Assembly: GCA_014529385.2 (NCBI GenBank)
Contig: CM043962.1
Span: 52,037,905 to 52,101,904, forward strand
DNA from: Adiantum capillus-veneris
Lineage: Eukaryota; Streptophyta; Polypodiopsida; Polypodiales; Pteridaceae
Length of the DNA stretch: 64,000 nucleotides
Reading direction: 5' to 3'
The notes below the pieces were generated by a model, which was given only the letters and a program-made list of their open reading frames with translations, made no database searches and was not told where the DNA came from. A program made the position numbers and the translations under genes. Positions 50,680 through 61,168 of this stretch are shown in pieces. Every line of letters starts with the position of its first letter. Within the stretch, counting starts at the first letter, position 1.

Positions 50680-53055
50680 CTATCCTTGCTTACCTCTCAT
50701 TGCCTCAATCATTTTGGCCTCCTCCCATAATCCAGCGTCCGCATAGATGTTCGCCATTAAAGAATAGGCCGCGGTATAACTGTTATCCAAAGCAACAACA
50801 CAGTCAAACGCATGTCTAGCAACCTCAATATCTTGCCACTTGCGGCAAGCACCAAGCACAGTACCCCACATGACAGGATCGGGAGGAATTGACGACTGCT
50901 TTAGCATTAATACAGCCTCATTAAGGCGGCCGACACGACCAAGCAAATCCACAATGCAGTTGAGATGCTCAAGAGCTGGACTAATGCCGAAATCTTTACC
51001 CATGGACTCAAAAACCAGCTGCCCCTCATCAACAAGCCCCGCATGAGTGCATGCAATAAGGACACTCAAAAAGGTCTCTTTATCTGGGCTCTTGCCTTCC
51101 GCCTTCATTCTCCTAAGAAGTTGAAAAATAAGATTACTTTCTCCTTGACCCGCATAACCTGTAATCAATGCAGTCCATGCAACTGTGTCTTTTGAAGGCA
51201 TGTTGTCAAACACATGCTGAGCCTCCATCATGCTTCCACATTTCGCATACATATCGAACAGGACGGTTGCAAGTTGGACGTCGAAGAAAGCATTTTGGCC
51301 ACCATCCGCTGTCAGAATTTGTGCATGGATGAATCTCCCAAATGCAAGAGATGATCTGTTCTTACAAGCTTTTAAAACACCCATAATTGTTGTGCTGTTT
51401 GGAAGAAATCCCCGTTGTTGCATTTGCAAGTACGTTCTGAAGGCTGTTTCGAACTTCGCTTTTGCAGCACATGCTGAAATTACTGCATTATATGCTGCAA
51501 CATCTGGAGACAATCCTTCTCTTTGCATTTGCTCAAAGCAACTCAGCGCCTCCTCAGTATGCTCGCATTCGGCATACCCTGAGATTAAAGTTGTCCATAA
51601 AATGACATCACGAGTTTGCAACTCCTCAAACACGAGATGTGCTTTCTCCATTGTGCCAAGCCTAACGTAAAAGTCAATTAACGTGTTACAAACATAGGGG
51701 ATCCTCTCTAGATCCTCTTTGACCAGAACTGCATGAATCTCTCTGCCCTTGTCAATAGCACCCATGTCCCTACAAGCTCTTAAGCTACACACTAGAGTGA
51801 TGTCATTTGGGGACTCTCCTGTTGCTTGCATTTGCTCTAGACATCTCAGAGCTTCCTCATTGTGTCCATGATCGACATATCTTGCGATGAGGGTCGTCCA
51901 CGAAACTACATTCTTCACTAGAAGCTTGTCGAACACAACCCTCATTTCCTCCAAGGCGGTGCATTTCGCATACATGTCCATCAAAACATGGCTAAGAACC
52001 TGATCGTCCTCGAGGCCTTTCTTAAGAACCTCAGAGTGCATTTCAAGCCCTCTAGATAAGTTCTCGAGGTTTCCACAAGCCTTAACGCTACAAATATAAC
52101 ATCCTGTATCGGGAGAAACACCTTCCAAATCCATTAGGTCCAAACATTTGAGAGATTTTTCTGCTGGCCCATGCTCTGCATAACCTGAGATTAATGCAGT
52201 CCATGATACGATGCTTCTGCTTGAAAGGCCATCGAAAACCTCCTGTGCTTTTGCTATAGAGCCACACTTTGCATACATGTCCACCAAGATGCTCCCGACA
52301 AACAGATCAGATTCAATACCCAAGTCTGCAAGCTCTTTGTGGAGTTCCTCACCTCTTTCTAACAATTGCAGCCTTGCACACGCCTTTACAAGTGTCACAA
52401 AAGTGAACTTCGAGAGAGCAACACCATCTTCTTTCATTGCGTTTACCAGGTCAAGCGCAAGTTCTGGCTCTCCGGAATCAACGTACCCTTGCATCAGGCA
52501 AGTCCACACAAACTCACTTCTTCGATTCACTCTGTTGAAAGCGACTTGGGCACGATGCACAGATTCACACTCCACAAACAAAGAGACAAGGTGGCTTTCA
52601 AGAACACTGTGGGTGTCAGCACCACGGCTACACAAGTGCAAATGCACAAGCATGGCATGTGCTAAGCTTTTTCTCTTCCTGCATTTTTGCAGTATGCAAA
52701 GATAGTTGTCCAAAGAGGGAGAAGCAGACAAATAAGAGAGCGCCAAGACAGACTTCTCCAAGCTGAGGGCATCCCAGTCGATGGTTTCTGTGGAATGCAG
52801 AGAACTCTTCAAAAGGGAAGTATCCGAAGCGGGCTTCCAGGCGATGTTATTTGCTGCGTTTGATGAGATGGGTTGAGGACAAAAATAATTTTGTGATGTT
52901 TGCAGAGAGGTGGGTTGGGGAAGATACACGGTTGAGGTGCGCCCATCACACCACTCTGAGAGGGCGACGTCAAACACCTCATAGCCTGTGATTGTGTTCG
53001 TCATAACCGGCCCCTCGGACCACCCCGCCCCTTCTTCCACCAAAACTCGTTGCAT
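50680..53055 (-). CDS. Pentatricopeptide repeat protein, PLS type with E-like end
   Basis: 791 residues from the ATG at 53,053-53,055, uninterrupted. Residues 1-115 are non-repeat. From about 150 to 700, PPR units recur: LVDMYAKCGSIAKAQEVF (258), WTALISGYAEHG (285), MDMYAKCTALEE (359), WTTLIARYVDHG (386), LISGYAECEHTEEALSCFEQ (490), FDMYAKCGSMMEAQHVF (600), WTALITGYAGQG (627). Residues 727-787 (VMWGTVLGACRKW...YSLMANIYADAGLWEEAKMIEAMR) are the E-type C-terminal motifs; E+ and DYW domains are absent. Such proteins are nuclear-encoded and bind organellar transcripts, with E-class members acting in C-to-U editing with partners. No clear transit peptide is seen: the first 20 residues contain several acids. 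The codons for the last residues contain AGAGGTAAGC, a good splice donor, so the real C-terminus could lie in another exon. This is the only intact host gene here. Confidence 0.9.
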   Translation of the reverse strand: MQRVLVEEGAGWSEGPVMTNTITGYEVFDVALSEWCDGRTSTVYLPQPTSLQTSQNYFCPQPISSNAANNIAWKPASDTSLLKSSLHSTETIDWDALSLEKSVLALSYLSASPSLDNYLCILQKCRKRKSLAHAMLVHLHLCSRGADTHSVLESHLVSLFVECESVHRAQVAFNRVNRRSEFVWTCLMQGYVDSGEPELALDLVNAMKEDGVALSKFTFVTLVKACARLQLLERGEELHKELADLGIESDLFVGSILVDMYAKCGSIAKAQEVFDGLSSRSIVSWTALISGYAEHGPAEKSLKCLDLMDLEGVSPDTGCYICSVKACGNLENLSRGLEMHSEVLKKGLEDDQVLSHVLMDMYAKCTALEEMRVVFDKLLVKNVVSWTTLIARYVDHGHNEEALRCLEQMQATGESPNDITLVCSLRACRDMGAIDKGREIHAVLVKEDLERIPYVCNTLIDFYVRLGTMEKAHLVFEELQTRDVILWTTLISGYAECEHTEEALSCFEQMQREGLSPDVAAYNAVISACAAKAKFETAFRTYLQMQQRGFLPNSTTIMGVLKACKNRSSLAFGRFIHAQILTADGGQNAFFDVQLATVLFDMYAKCGSMMEAQHVFDNMPSKDTVAWTALITGYAGQGESNLIFQLLRRMKAEGKSPDKETFLSVLIACTHAGLVDEGQLVFESMGKDFGISPALEHLNCIVDLLGRVGRLNEAVLMLKQSSIPPDPVMWGTVLGACRKWQDIEVARHAFDCVVALDNSYTAAYSLMANIYADAGLWEEAKMIEAMRGKQG

Positions 53056-54430
53056 ATATCTTGAAAGTTGAATTTACTTTCTCTAAGAGCTATGGGGTAA
53101 CGTTCTTTCCATGATTGGGGATACAATTACAATTAGGGATTTGGACCAAAAGAAACGGCAAGACAGATGAAAAAAATCTCTTCAGATAAGCAAACCTCTA
53201 GTATGAATTAGCCACTAAAGAAAATGACTTTTCTTGGGAGATGGGTAGCTAAGCAGCTTATAGCATCAGGGTCTTGACTTTTGGATGTGATGGATTACCT
53301 CAATTATTGATGAATCTGGACTCTTGTATCAAGATAAAGGTGTTGAATGAGGATGAACGAGTCTTTTTATGAGGACAAACAAGGTACTCCATCGATGCGT
53401 CACCTCTGAAAATCATTTGAAATCTAGACGGTTCAATTCACATAGTTGTAATGACATAATCTACTTTAGCCAAAGAGAGGGAAGAGTTGCAAGAGTAACA
53501 ACAACACAGGTCCATGCTTGGATGTGAATCGTGCTTAGGAAGATCCCATGCCAAAAATAGGAGAGTCACATCTTTGTGGTCTAGGACTCTCTATGTATAG
53601 CATGCCGATGTTGAAAAAGGATGCATTTGGTAAGGTAACCACAATTAGCTAGCGGTCAAAGCTATCAATACAGGAGACAAAACAAAGTATGCTCATTGAT
53701 AAGCTAAAAAATTACCTAGTCAGAGCAATCCAGAAGAATGGGAGAAAATCAATAACTGGAGCATCTACAAATCGATAGACAAGACTCTGTGTCAAATAAA
53801 GGTTCGTCAATTGTATCCAAATGTCCATGTCTATGTATTTGCTTGGACCGCACATCTAGACTATGGGGCAGGGCACGACTTTCGTTTCTTATAATTTTTG
53901 GGGAGACACAATAACGACACTCCACCATACTTTTGTACGGCACTTTTGTATTATGTCATTTTCTCATTGCATGCTAAAATATTTAACTACTCAAATGGTT
54001 TTCTTGTAGCTTGACAAAACAAGGTTCTCTGCCTTGCGGGCTCATATGATATGCCTACTAATGACTAGGTCAGTAATCCAAGTTGAGTTTTGCATTTCTC
54101 TACACTACAATCTACTATGTGTAAACAAGCTGTTTCTGACTCGCAACAACATATCAATACTAAACTGCATCAACACATCAATACAAATCGGCAGCTACAA
54201 ATTTATTTGGAAGGCCAACCAACCAAGACTCCTATGGTGCTCAACAACTCCCACATACTGACATTCTTTTTTACGCTAGTTACTTTCATCATCATTGTCG
54301 CATGCTTTTCGGCACGCAGAAGGGTTGGCAACTTCAGAGTACTTGTCCCTCCGTTTGAAGGTCTGCACATAGCTAGATCTTGGAAGCCAGCTTTGGATGT
54401 CTTGAAAAACTGATAAAAGAGTTCAGCTTT
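53056..54430. other. Upstream flank of the PPR gene, no further gene seen
   Basis: The promoter of the PPR gene should lie at the left end, but no clear TATA box stands out. A 107-codon plus frame (54,090-54,413) has one hydrophobic stretch (ILTFFFTLVTFIIIVACF) but no family resemblance, and I do not call it. Confidence 0.5.
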
Positions 54431-55099
54431 GACCTTGCTCGTCGAAGATCTACATAGGGCTAGAGCAACTTCAGCTATTCCGATAAAGTGTCAGCAAAGC
54501 TCATCTTGCGTGTGTCACAAATTGTATTGGGGGTTCCATCGTTGCATAGCTCCAATGACCAAAAAAATTATCAATCCGGAGGGATGAGCTACCCGGCTAC
54601 GGCATGGAAACGCTCACACGATTAGTGAGCTAATCATGGCAAGACGAATGGTGACTCTACGAGGTGAGCTTCTCGGCCTATGGAGGAGCTAAGCCACAAT
54701 GAAGGGCAATCTCCCCATCCACTTCTCTTCACCTCTAATCAACCCAATCACACATAGTAACGATTGCAAGACGCACACAACACTAATCCTATCATGCAAC
54801 ACACTAATCGAAAGCATACACACATAGATCTATCGAGCACCACACTCCAATCAAACCTACATGCACACACAAGCAAAAGAGGGCAATCACACAAGATTAA
54901 AGAGGGATTAACCACTAATTAGTTACGATCTAGCTAATCACAGCATCATTAGTAATCATAAGAAGCATGAGAGAGGCACAGTGAAAGAGAATTAAGCATT
55001 GATTAGTGTAAACCAAGTCACATGAGAAAGGAGAAGCTCAAGGACTCCATAGCCACACACCTCAAGAGCTCTCACCAAAGAGTACTCTCAACAAGTGAG

Positions 55100-55253
55100 C
55101 TTGAGAACCCTAATTTCTTTTACACACTGCTCTATATACCTAGGGTAAAAATATGAAATGTCCGGGTGCCCAAGGCCTTGAGAACCCTAATTTCTTTTAA
55201 ACACTGCCTTATATACCTAGGGTAAAAATATGAAATGTCCGGTTGCCCAAGGC
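55100..55253. repeat. 77-bp tandem duplication of an LTR core promoter
   Basis: Copies at 55,100-55,176 and 55,177-55,253, each with cttgagaaccctaatttctt, a TATA-like stretch and tgaaatgtccgg. On the minus strand one copy reads GGTATATAAGG, the other GGTATATAGAG. Confidence 0.88.
55207..55217 (-). promoter_or_regulatory. TATA box of the LTR
   Basis: Minus strand GGTATATAAGG about 310 bases downstream of the LTR start. The duplicated weaker version is at about 55,130-55,140. Confidence 0.55.
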
Positions 55254-55524
55254 CTTTAGGGCTCCACCACTTACTGAATTTGCTACTTAGGCACACTATC
55301 TGACCTGTTCTTTACAGCTTGGAACTTCCATTGAGCCCGTAACACATTAGAAATGTTATAATGGCTTGAAATAAATCGAGAATTTACAATACGTGACCAT
55401 TTTGGGAAAACGTGAAAAATGTATAACTCCAATCTTTATTGCTTCTTTATGTTGATCTTCAATGTGCATCCATACGTCTTTGGCCTTTAGCAGCTCCTGT
55501 TAACTGACATTGACTCAGTTAACA

Positions 55525-55540
55525 TTCCCCCCTTCCGATT
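55525..55540 (-). promoter_or_regulatory. Polypurine tract
   Basis: Minus strand AATCGGAAGGGGGGAA directly before TGTTAACTGAG. Confidence 0.75.
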
Positions 55541-56729
55541 TTAGTGCCCGTCCTCGGGCACTGTTGAAAAGTGTCTGTGGAGGCTGTGGAAGGTTTTTGA
55601 TTGGTTGTTGATGGGCTGATTTCTTCAATTGGTCGTTGAATTTGTTGATGAGGTCAATTTGTTGCAGCATCTTCATTGGTTTGAATATGTCTGATGTGAG
55701 AGATGATGTTGCATTTGTTTGTTGTAATAGCTTAATGATGAGGCTATTGTTTATTTATGAGAAGTATGTACAAGGGAAGTAGAATGATGAGGTTCTAAAT
55801 TAGGGTATGATACCTGGATGACCAAAGGAAAAAAACCCAGTGGAAAAAAAGTGCCTTTGGGATATGTGCATTATTGGGGTACTTATTAGCATTGGAAATA
55901 TTAATAAAGTACCGAAGGGATTATTTGCTGATAGATATGGAATTAAAAAGGCAGCAAATATGAGAGGGTAGCATGATGGAACATTGGTTTTCCTGTTGTA
56001 GTCCACTCAAGGTGCATAAGTGGAAGCAAAAAGAGTGTCTAATGCATATGTCCAATGATGGGACATCCTATATGCATACATAGAAATGTATGGAAAACAA
56101 TATGCTGTGCAAGAAAGATTTTGAGGGGTTCTTCAAAAAGATGGTGTAGCTACAAAAGCATATGTCATGGATTTGCAAGCTGGCACCCCTTTAAGAATGG
56201 TTTTTGTTGACGAGGATATGTGCTCTCATCTTACTATGCACTATGCGTGAGTATTGGACTCTACGACACTCCACCAATTGTTACTTAATAGACTTCGACT
56301 CTTATGTCCATCTCATCCAGCATGAGCGACATGACTTAGGTATGCTCAACTCTTCCAACTTGAGCGTAAGCCTAATAACTACGACTCTTAGCACAGACTT
56401 TAATATGACTTGAAGCTTTGGGACTAATGATTTGCTCATTTTATGGCTCAGCTGTCCGACTTTGACTATGCCAAAGAGCGTTTTTTGCACCCTGGCGACT
56501 TGACTTTTTACATTCTTGTGCTTACTACAAACATTTCTTCAGTTAAAAGTAAGCTTGAATCCTCAAAAAGAGGATTAGTGAAGGACCAAGTTGGCATTGA
56601 AGGTTTCTTTTGCCATACCTGTTTTATCATATTTGAATCTGCATTCATGTTGGTTGGGTGGTCCTTCTTTGACTGTGAAGATTCCATTATCTGTTTGATT
56701 ATCCAATTGGGCCGGTTGATAGGAGTCTT
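55541..56729. other. 3' internal region of the LTR element, nothing recognised
   Basis: About 1.2 kb without a supported frame on either strand. The frames at 56,204-56,413 and 56,443-56,775 (plus) have no family resemblance. Confidence 0.45.
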
Positions 56730-59700
56730 TTATGTTGTTGTAGGCCTCTGTTCACTGTCGGCATCTGGCTTTTGACTAGGAGCATTGAAAGACTTAGGAA
56801 TCCAAATTTCTTGATGACCTTTGTATCTCCATTGTTGACTTTGCTTTGCTCTAGGTCTTGTTGAGTTCTTGAGATCTTCATGTAGGTCTGGTGTAGTTAC
56901 AATTGGCTTGTGGTTGACTGGTAGCCAAATCTTTGTATAACCTGTGTAGAATCTTTGTCTAAGAGGAAGATTCTTTGAGATCCGTCTTTGTTTTGTATCC
57001 TCTTGTGAGTTGTGGTAGACTTTAGCATCTTTCGATGTTGTTCTATTGTATACCTGCTTCTTAGGTATCCTAGGATATTGTCGAGGTTGATACCTTGTGG
57101 GCCTTCTTTCTTGGAAGGGTCTTGATGTTACTTCATATGCTCTAACCTGCGGTTTTGGTACCCATATATGTCTCTTACCTCCATAGTACTCCTGTGATTT
57201 TAAGCTCCATTGTGATGCTATCCATCCCATGTGTGTGTCTTTCTGTGTTGATTTCCTGTCTTTAATCCAAATAGGATCATTGATTTTGACTAAATTGCTC
57301 TAAACAAACATTTGCTCGACTTTCCTTTACTTTCTTGAGTACTTTGGCTGAAATATCTTGATTTGTTGGGTGGCTCCTTAGAGGTTTTAGTTGGGTCAAC
57401 ACTTGACTTGAAATTTCAAAATCCTGACTTGCTTGAAGAAGCTGATCCATGAGGGTTCTTTGATGTAGAGGCATATGATGTCACACCTTCTTTGCTAATC
57501 GATGGAAGTTCCACTCCAGCTTTACCTTTGTCTGCAAGATTTGTCTGTGATTCTTGTGACTTTTGTAACTCTGAATCTAGCATTAACGGTACCTATAAAT
57601 GTTGTTGGCTACCTCTTGGAAAAGAGAGTATTAGCATTTTATCTTCCTTGTAGGCCTTGTGTTGGTCTAACCACTGATGTCCAAGGATGACATCTGCATG
57701 CATGTCTTTTAAAGGCTTCACCTGAAATTTTACTTGCTCTTCATGTTGTTGGATGCTAAGGGTAGCAACCATTTCTTTTTGACTTGCAGCCTTACCCATG
57801 ATTTCTCTATTATATGGCTTGCCATGAGTAATTTCTAGAATGCTCTGAATGTTGTCTACAATCATATTGCACTTTGCTTCTTTATCCAGTAGAGCATTGC
57901 ATCTAACACTTGCTCCTTTTGTACTGTTGAAAACTATAGCTATTCTCTTTGGAGGTTCTATTGAAGATCTTTGTCCTGCTTTTGTCACGGTCTCATCTTG
58001 ATAGAAGTGTGTCTCTATGGAGGGTAGCTCGAGACTTTGTTTTCCAATCTAACTTTCTTCAGCTGATTTAGCTGGCAATGTCTGGATTTTTGGACTTCTT
58101 ATTTCTTCCTGGTTATCTACAATCTCGTTCTTCTTAACTTCTGGTTTTGGTGGCATTCTCTGCTCAATAGATTTCGTGGTTGCTCTTTGTTCTGTTTGAT
58201 TTGCACTTGCTATTGCCCGATTTGCTTTACTCTCTTCTGAAGTTCTTATTGATGAAGATGAATCGTCTTCAATAAGATCTTCCATTTGAATTGTGCTTGA
58301 GGACTTTGTGCTGTCGTCCGTGGGTGACCAGTCTTGGTCTTCATTCTTGGTTGTCTTTGAAGACCGCATCTTGTTTACATTTTGTACCTCTAACATATTC
58401 TGGGCCATTGGCATTCCCATTATGATGTCGCCTGGCATATCCTTTGATGCGATCACATGGAATTGGGTTGTGATGATCTGTGAACTTACTTCAATGATGG
58501 TGGAGATGATTCCCCAGCATTCTGCTCGTTTGTCTCCAGATATGCTCACAAATTCAGGAGCATCTTCCAGCTGTGGTTGGCCACATCTTTTCCAAGTACA
58601 AAAAGACATGAGGTTCTTGTCTAACTGAAATGTAGCTTTACTTTGCTTGAGAGTTTTTCTTTGTTTTCACTGGTGATATTGCACTTGATCTTCTCAGGAT
58701 TTTTTTGTGTATTGACTGCTTTTGTTGTGGCAGTGTCCTTTGGTTGAGCTTTATCTGCATTTTCTTTGCTTTGATCACCTGCTTCAATTGATCTTGACTC
58801 CATGGACTGTAATATTATACTTTTTGTTTGCAATTGATGAGCATTATCTGCTTGCATTTGGGTAACCCTTGATCTTAATAGATCCACTGTACTTTTTGGC
58901 AGAATCTGTCTCTTCTATGGAGATTTGGGTGGTGACCTTTGTGTATCCTTTTGGACTTTAGCTTTCATTGATTTTGACTTTTTTGTCACTTGTTCTAGTA
59001 GCTTGAGGCTTTGCATCATCTTCAAATAGTCTTTGACTTCAGTCTTACCATCCATAGGGGTTTGTACAAGGTCATGATCTTGCTGATATTCGTTACCTTG
59101 TGCATCTCGATATGTATATGTGAGCTTGGTGACATGTAACTATTTGAACACTATTGGATTTGTCGGCTTTTGACTCTGACTTGTGGAGATCAGCTGAAAC
59201 TTTTGTCCTTGATGATCTTCATAGAGGCATTTGTCTGCAGATTCTGATGGAATCTAGGTCAATTGGAAACTTCCAACAACCATATGATCTTTCAATGGTT
59301 TCTGCTTTGAAGGGGTCTGTTGGCTAGAGGATCTAGGGGTTCTAACTGACATTGTGATTCCTGGTATAAGAGCTGATTTTGATGGATTTGTAGCTCCCCC
59401 TTCCTAGGGTGATCACTATAGCCTTCTCCATTATGAGAATTAAAAATTGTTTGACTCTGGTTTAGTCTCACCTTTTGGGACTGTGAAGGCACACTTTGGG
59501 TAGCACTATTGATGTTTGGCATCTGTGAACTTTCTGCATAGTTTCCTATATATCTGCGTGAAACATGACAAATTATTCCCCAAGTCAAGCTATAGATAGC
59601 ATTATCTTTGCCCTGATATTGTCAATCCCATGGGTCTCCTATGATATGAGCTTCTGTGGTTTCAGGACCCAAGGCATCATAGATGCTAGACTCTCATCTA

Positions 59701-60520
59701 TATCTACGACTGTTTTGGTCAAAGTATATGCTTGTTGGGTTACAACATCGAAGCTTGATTTTTGATGGAGGAGAGTTTGGCTCTGAATAGATTTTTGGGT
59801 TCACTCGGCCAATATCCTTCAGCTCTAGAGAGGATGGGCTATAATAGATTCTTTCCTCTGAAACGAACCATCCTTTCTGATCTATCACTGGACGCACTTC
59901 TATGAGTTGGTATGTGGGCCGTTCAAACACTGGTTGATCCTTTTTGTAGAGTTTCCCTTTTTGGTCTACATAGTGTGCATATGAATTATGGGTACCATAC
60001 AATGCTAATAGCATTCTGTTTGATGTGTCCCTTAGACTCGTGAATGATTGCACACTTGTGACATTGGATGGAAAATCATTTGCAAATCTAACAGTCTTTT
60101 CAACATTCTGAACACCTGACCAAATTCATGCAAGAAATTTTTGTTCAAAGAATCAATTTTAAGCTTTTCAAATGCCTGTGCATCTTTATGCCGATTTTGA
60201 ACTTGCAGTGCTTTTACTGGTGCTTCTAACGGTAATGCAAAATCATCTGATTGCATTAAAAGTGACAAGTTAGATGCACTTACATCGAGATTCGCATTTC
60301 CAATTTTCTCTGTTCTTTGCTTGGCAGTTGATGTATCCCCATTGTCAGGATTTCTTGGATAATCTTCAGAAAAATGTCCACATTTTTGTCCACAATATGA
60401 GAAATACGCCATGACTAGTGGTATTTCATTTGGTTCTGTCATGTGAAGTTCTAGCTGAGAAGTTTTTGCTTCTATGTTTGCCAAGTTTTCGGCATCTTCT
60501 TTTAAGACACTAAGCATCAA
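56730..60520 (-). pseudogene. Gag/protease-like remnants of the LTR element
   Basis: In minus-strand order: a zinc knuckle with an extra residue (YCGQKCGHFSEDYP, 60,032-60,520; the expected C near the end is Y), a lysine- and tyrosine-rich frame (59,694-60,053), a Q/K-rich frame (58,621-58,887), a first protease-like segment (VIASKDMPGDIIMGMPMAQ, 58,049-58,609), a second (ALLDKEAKCNMI ... ADVILGHQWLDQHK, 57,593-57,988) and a basic W/Y-rich frame (56,730-57,230). The second segment has the shape of a retroviral-type protease, ALLDTGA..N.I to D.ILG..WL, with DTG changed to DKE, so it would be inactive. No reverse transcriptase, RNase H or integrase motif is seen. Frames are interrupted by stops and shifts. 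Confidence 0.55.
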
Positions 60521-60851
60521 GCTGTAGACTGCTCCATCTTGACCTTTGTACTATCTTTGACTTTTTTCTCCAATGAGACTGGCTTCTATTGGCTGATCTG
60601 TTGGATCTTGTATTTCTGGTTCTCGACTATAGATCTGACCACTATAATCCATGTACAATGACCCTGATTGCATACGCACCAACTGTATGTTTTGCTGGCT
60701 TGTGCAGATTTCTAAATAAACACTTGGGTTTATTTTTTGAACTTTATATGCACTTCATCTTTGAGCTTGCAATACCTGGCTCCACTGAAGTCTGTGAACA
60801 TCTGGGAGTTCTCTGAATCTGGCTTCACTCTTATCAATAAATCTTGGCTCC

Positions 60852-61079
60852 TGTGCTGCTTTTACTGCTCATAAGATACATATGACCTGAAGGAGTACGA
60901 GCGGAAGTGCGACGCGAGAGAGAGTGCGAGAAGAAGAGCACGACGATATGGTGAACTCGCTCTACTGTAATGTGTAGAGCATAGTGAGTTCTTATTAGGT
61001 TTTTACAAAAGAATATGTGTACATACCTGGCGGCTTGCCCACTTACCTGGGCGACCACATTGGGCTTTATACCCCAACA
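60852..61079 (-). repeat. 3' LTR of the right-edge copia element
   Basis: Minus-strand start TGTTGGGGTATAAAGCCC at 61,079 contains a TATA-like box. The outer end near 60,852 (…AGCAGCACA) is uncertain by some tens of bases because the partner LTR is outside the window. Confidence 0.7.
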
Positions 61080-61093
61080 ACCTCCCACTTAAA
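61080..61093 (-). promoter_or_regulatory. Polypurine tract of the right-edge copia
   Basis: Minus strand TTTAAGTGGGAGGT directly before TGTTGGGG. Confidence 0.8.
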
Positions 61094-61168
61094 GTCCAAT
61101 GTGGTACTTTAAGTGTGAGAGAAGCTACTATACAAGCTAATATACAAGAGATGTAGAGAAGTGATGTA

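Larger units (their letters stand above)
54430..60851 (-). mobile_element. LTR element with zinc knuckle and protease-like parts, no RT seen
   Basis: The left LTR ends at 55,524 (minus-strand start TGTTAACTGAGTC), preceded on the minus strand by the polypurine tract AATCGGAAGGGGGGAA (55,525-55,540). The internal part, about 5.3 kb, contains broken minus-strand frames with a zinc knuckle and two protease-like segments. The right part, including the expected 5' LTR, is cut by the copia insertion near 60,852. The outer limit of the LTR near 54.4-54.9 kb is a guess because no partner LTR is available. Confidence 0.6.

Noticed and set aside
54090-54413. 107-codon frame with a hydrophobic segment
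   Set aside because: Isolated, unrecognised and of a length expected by chance in this window.
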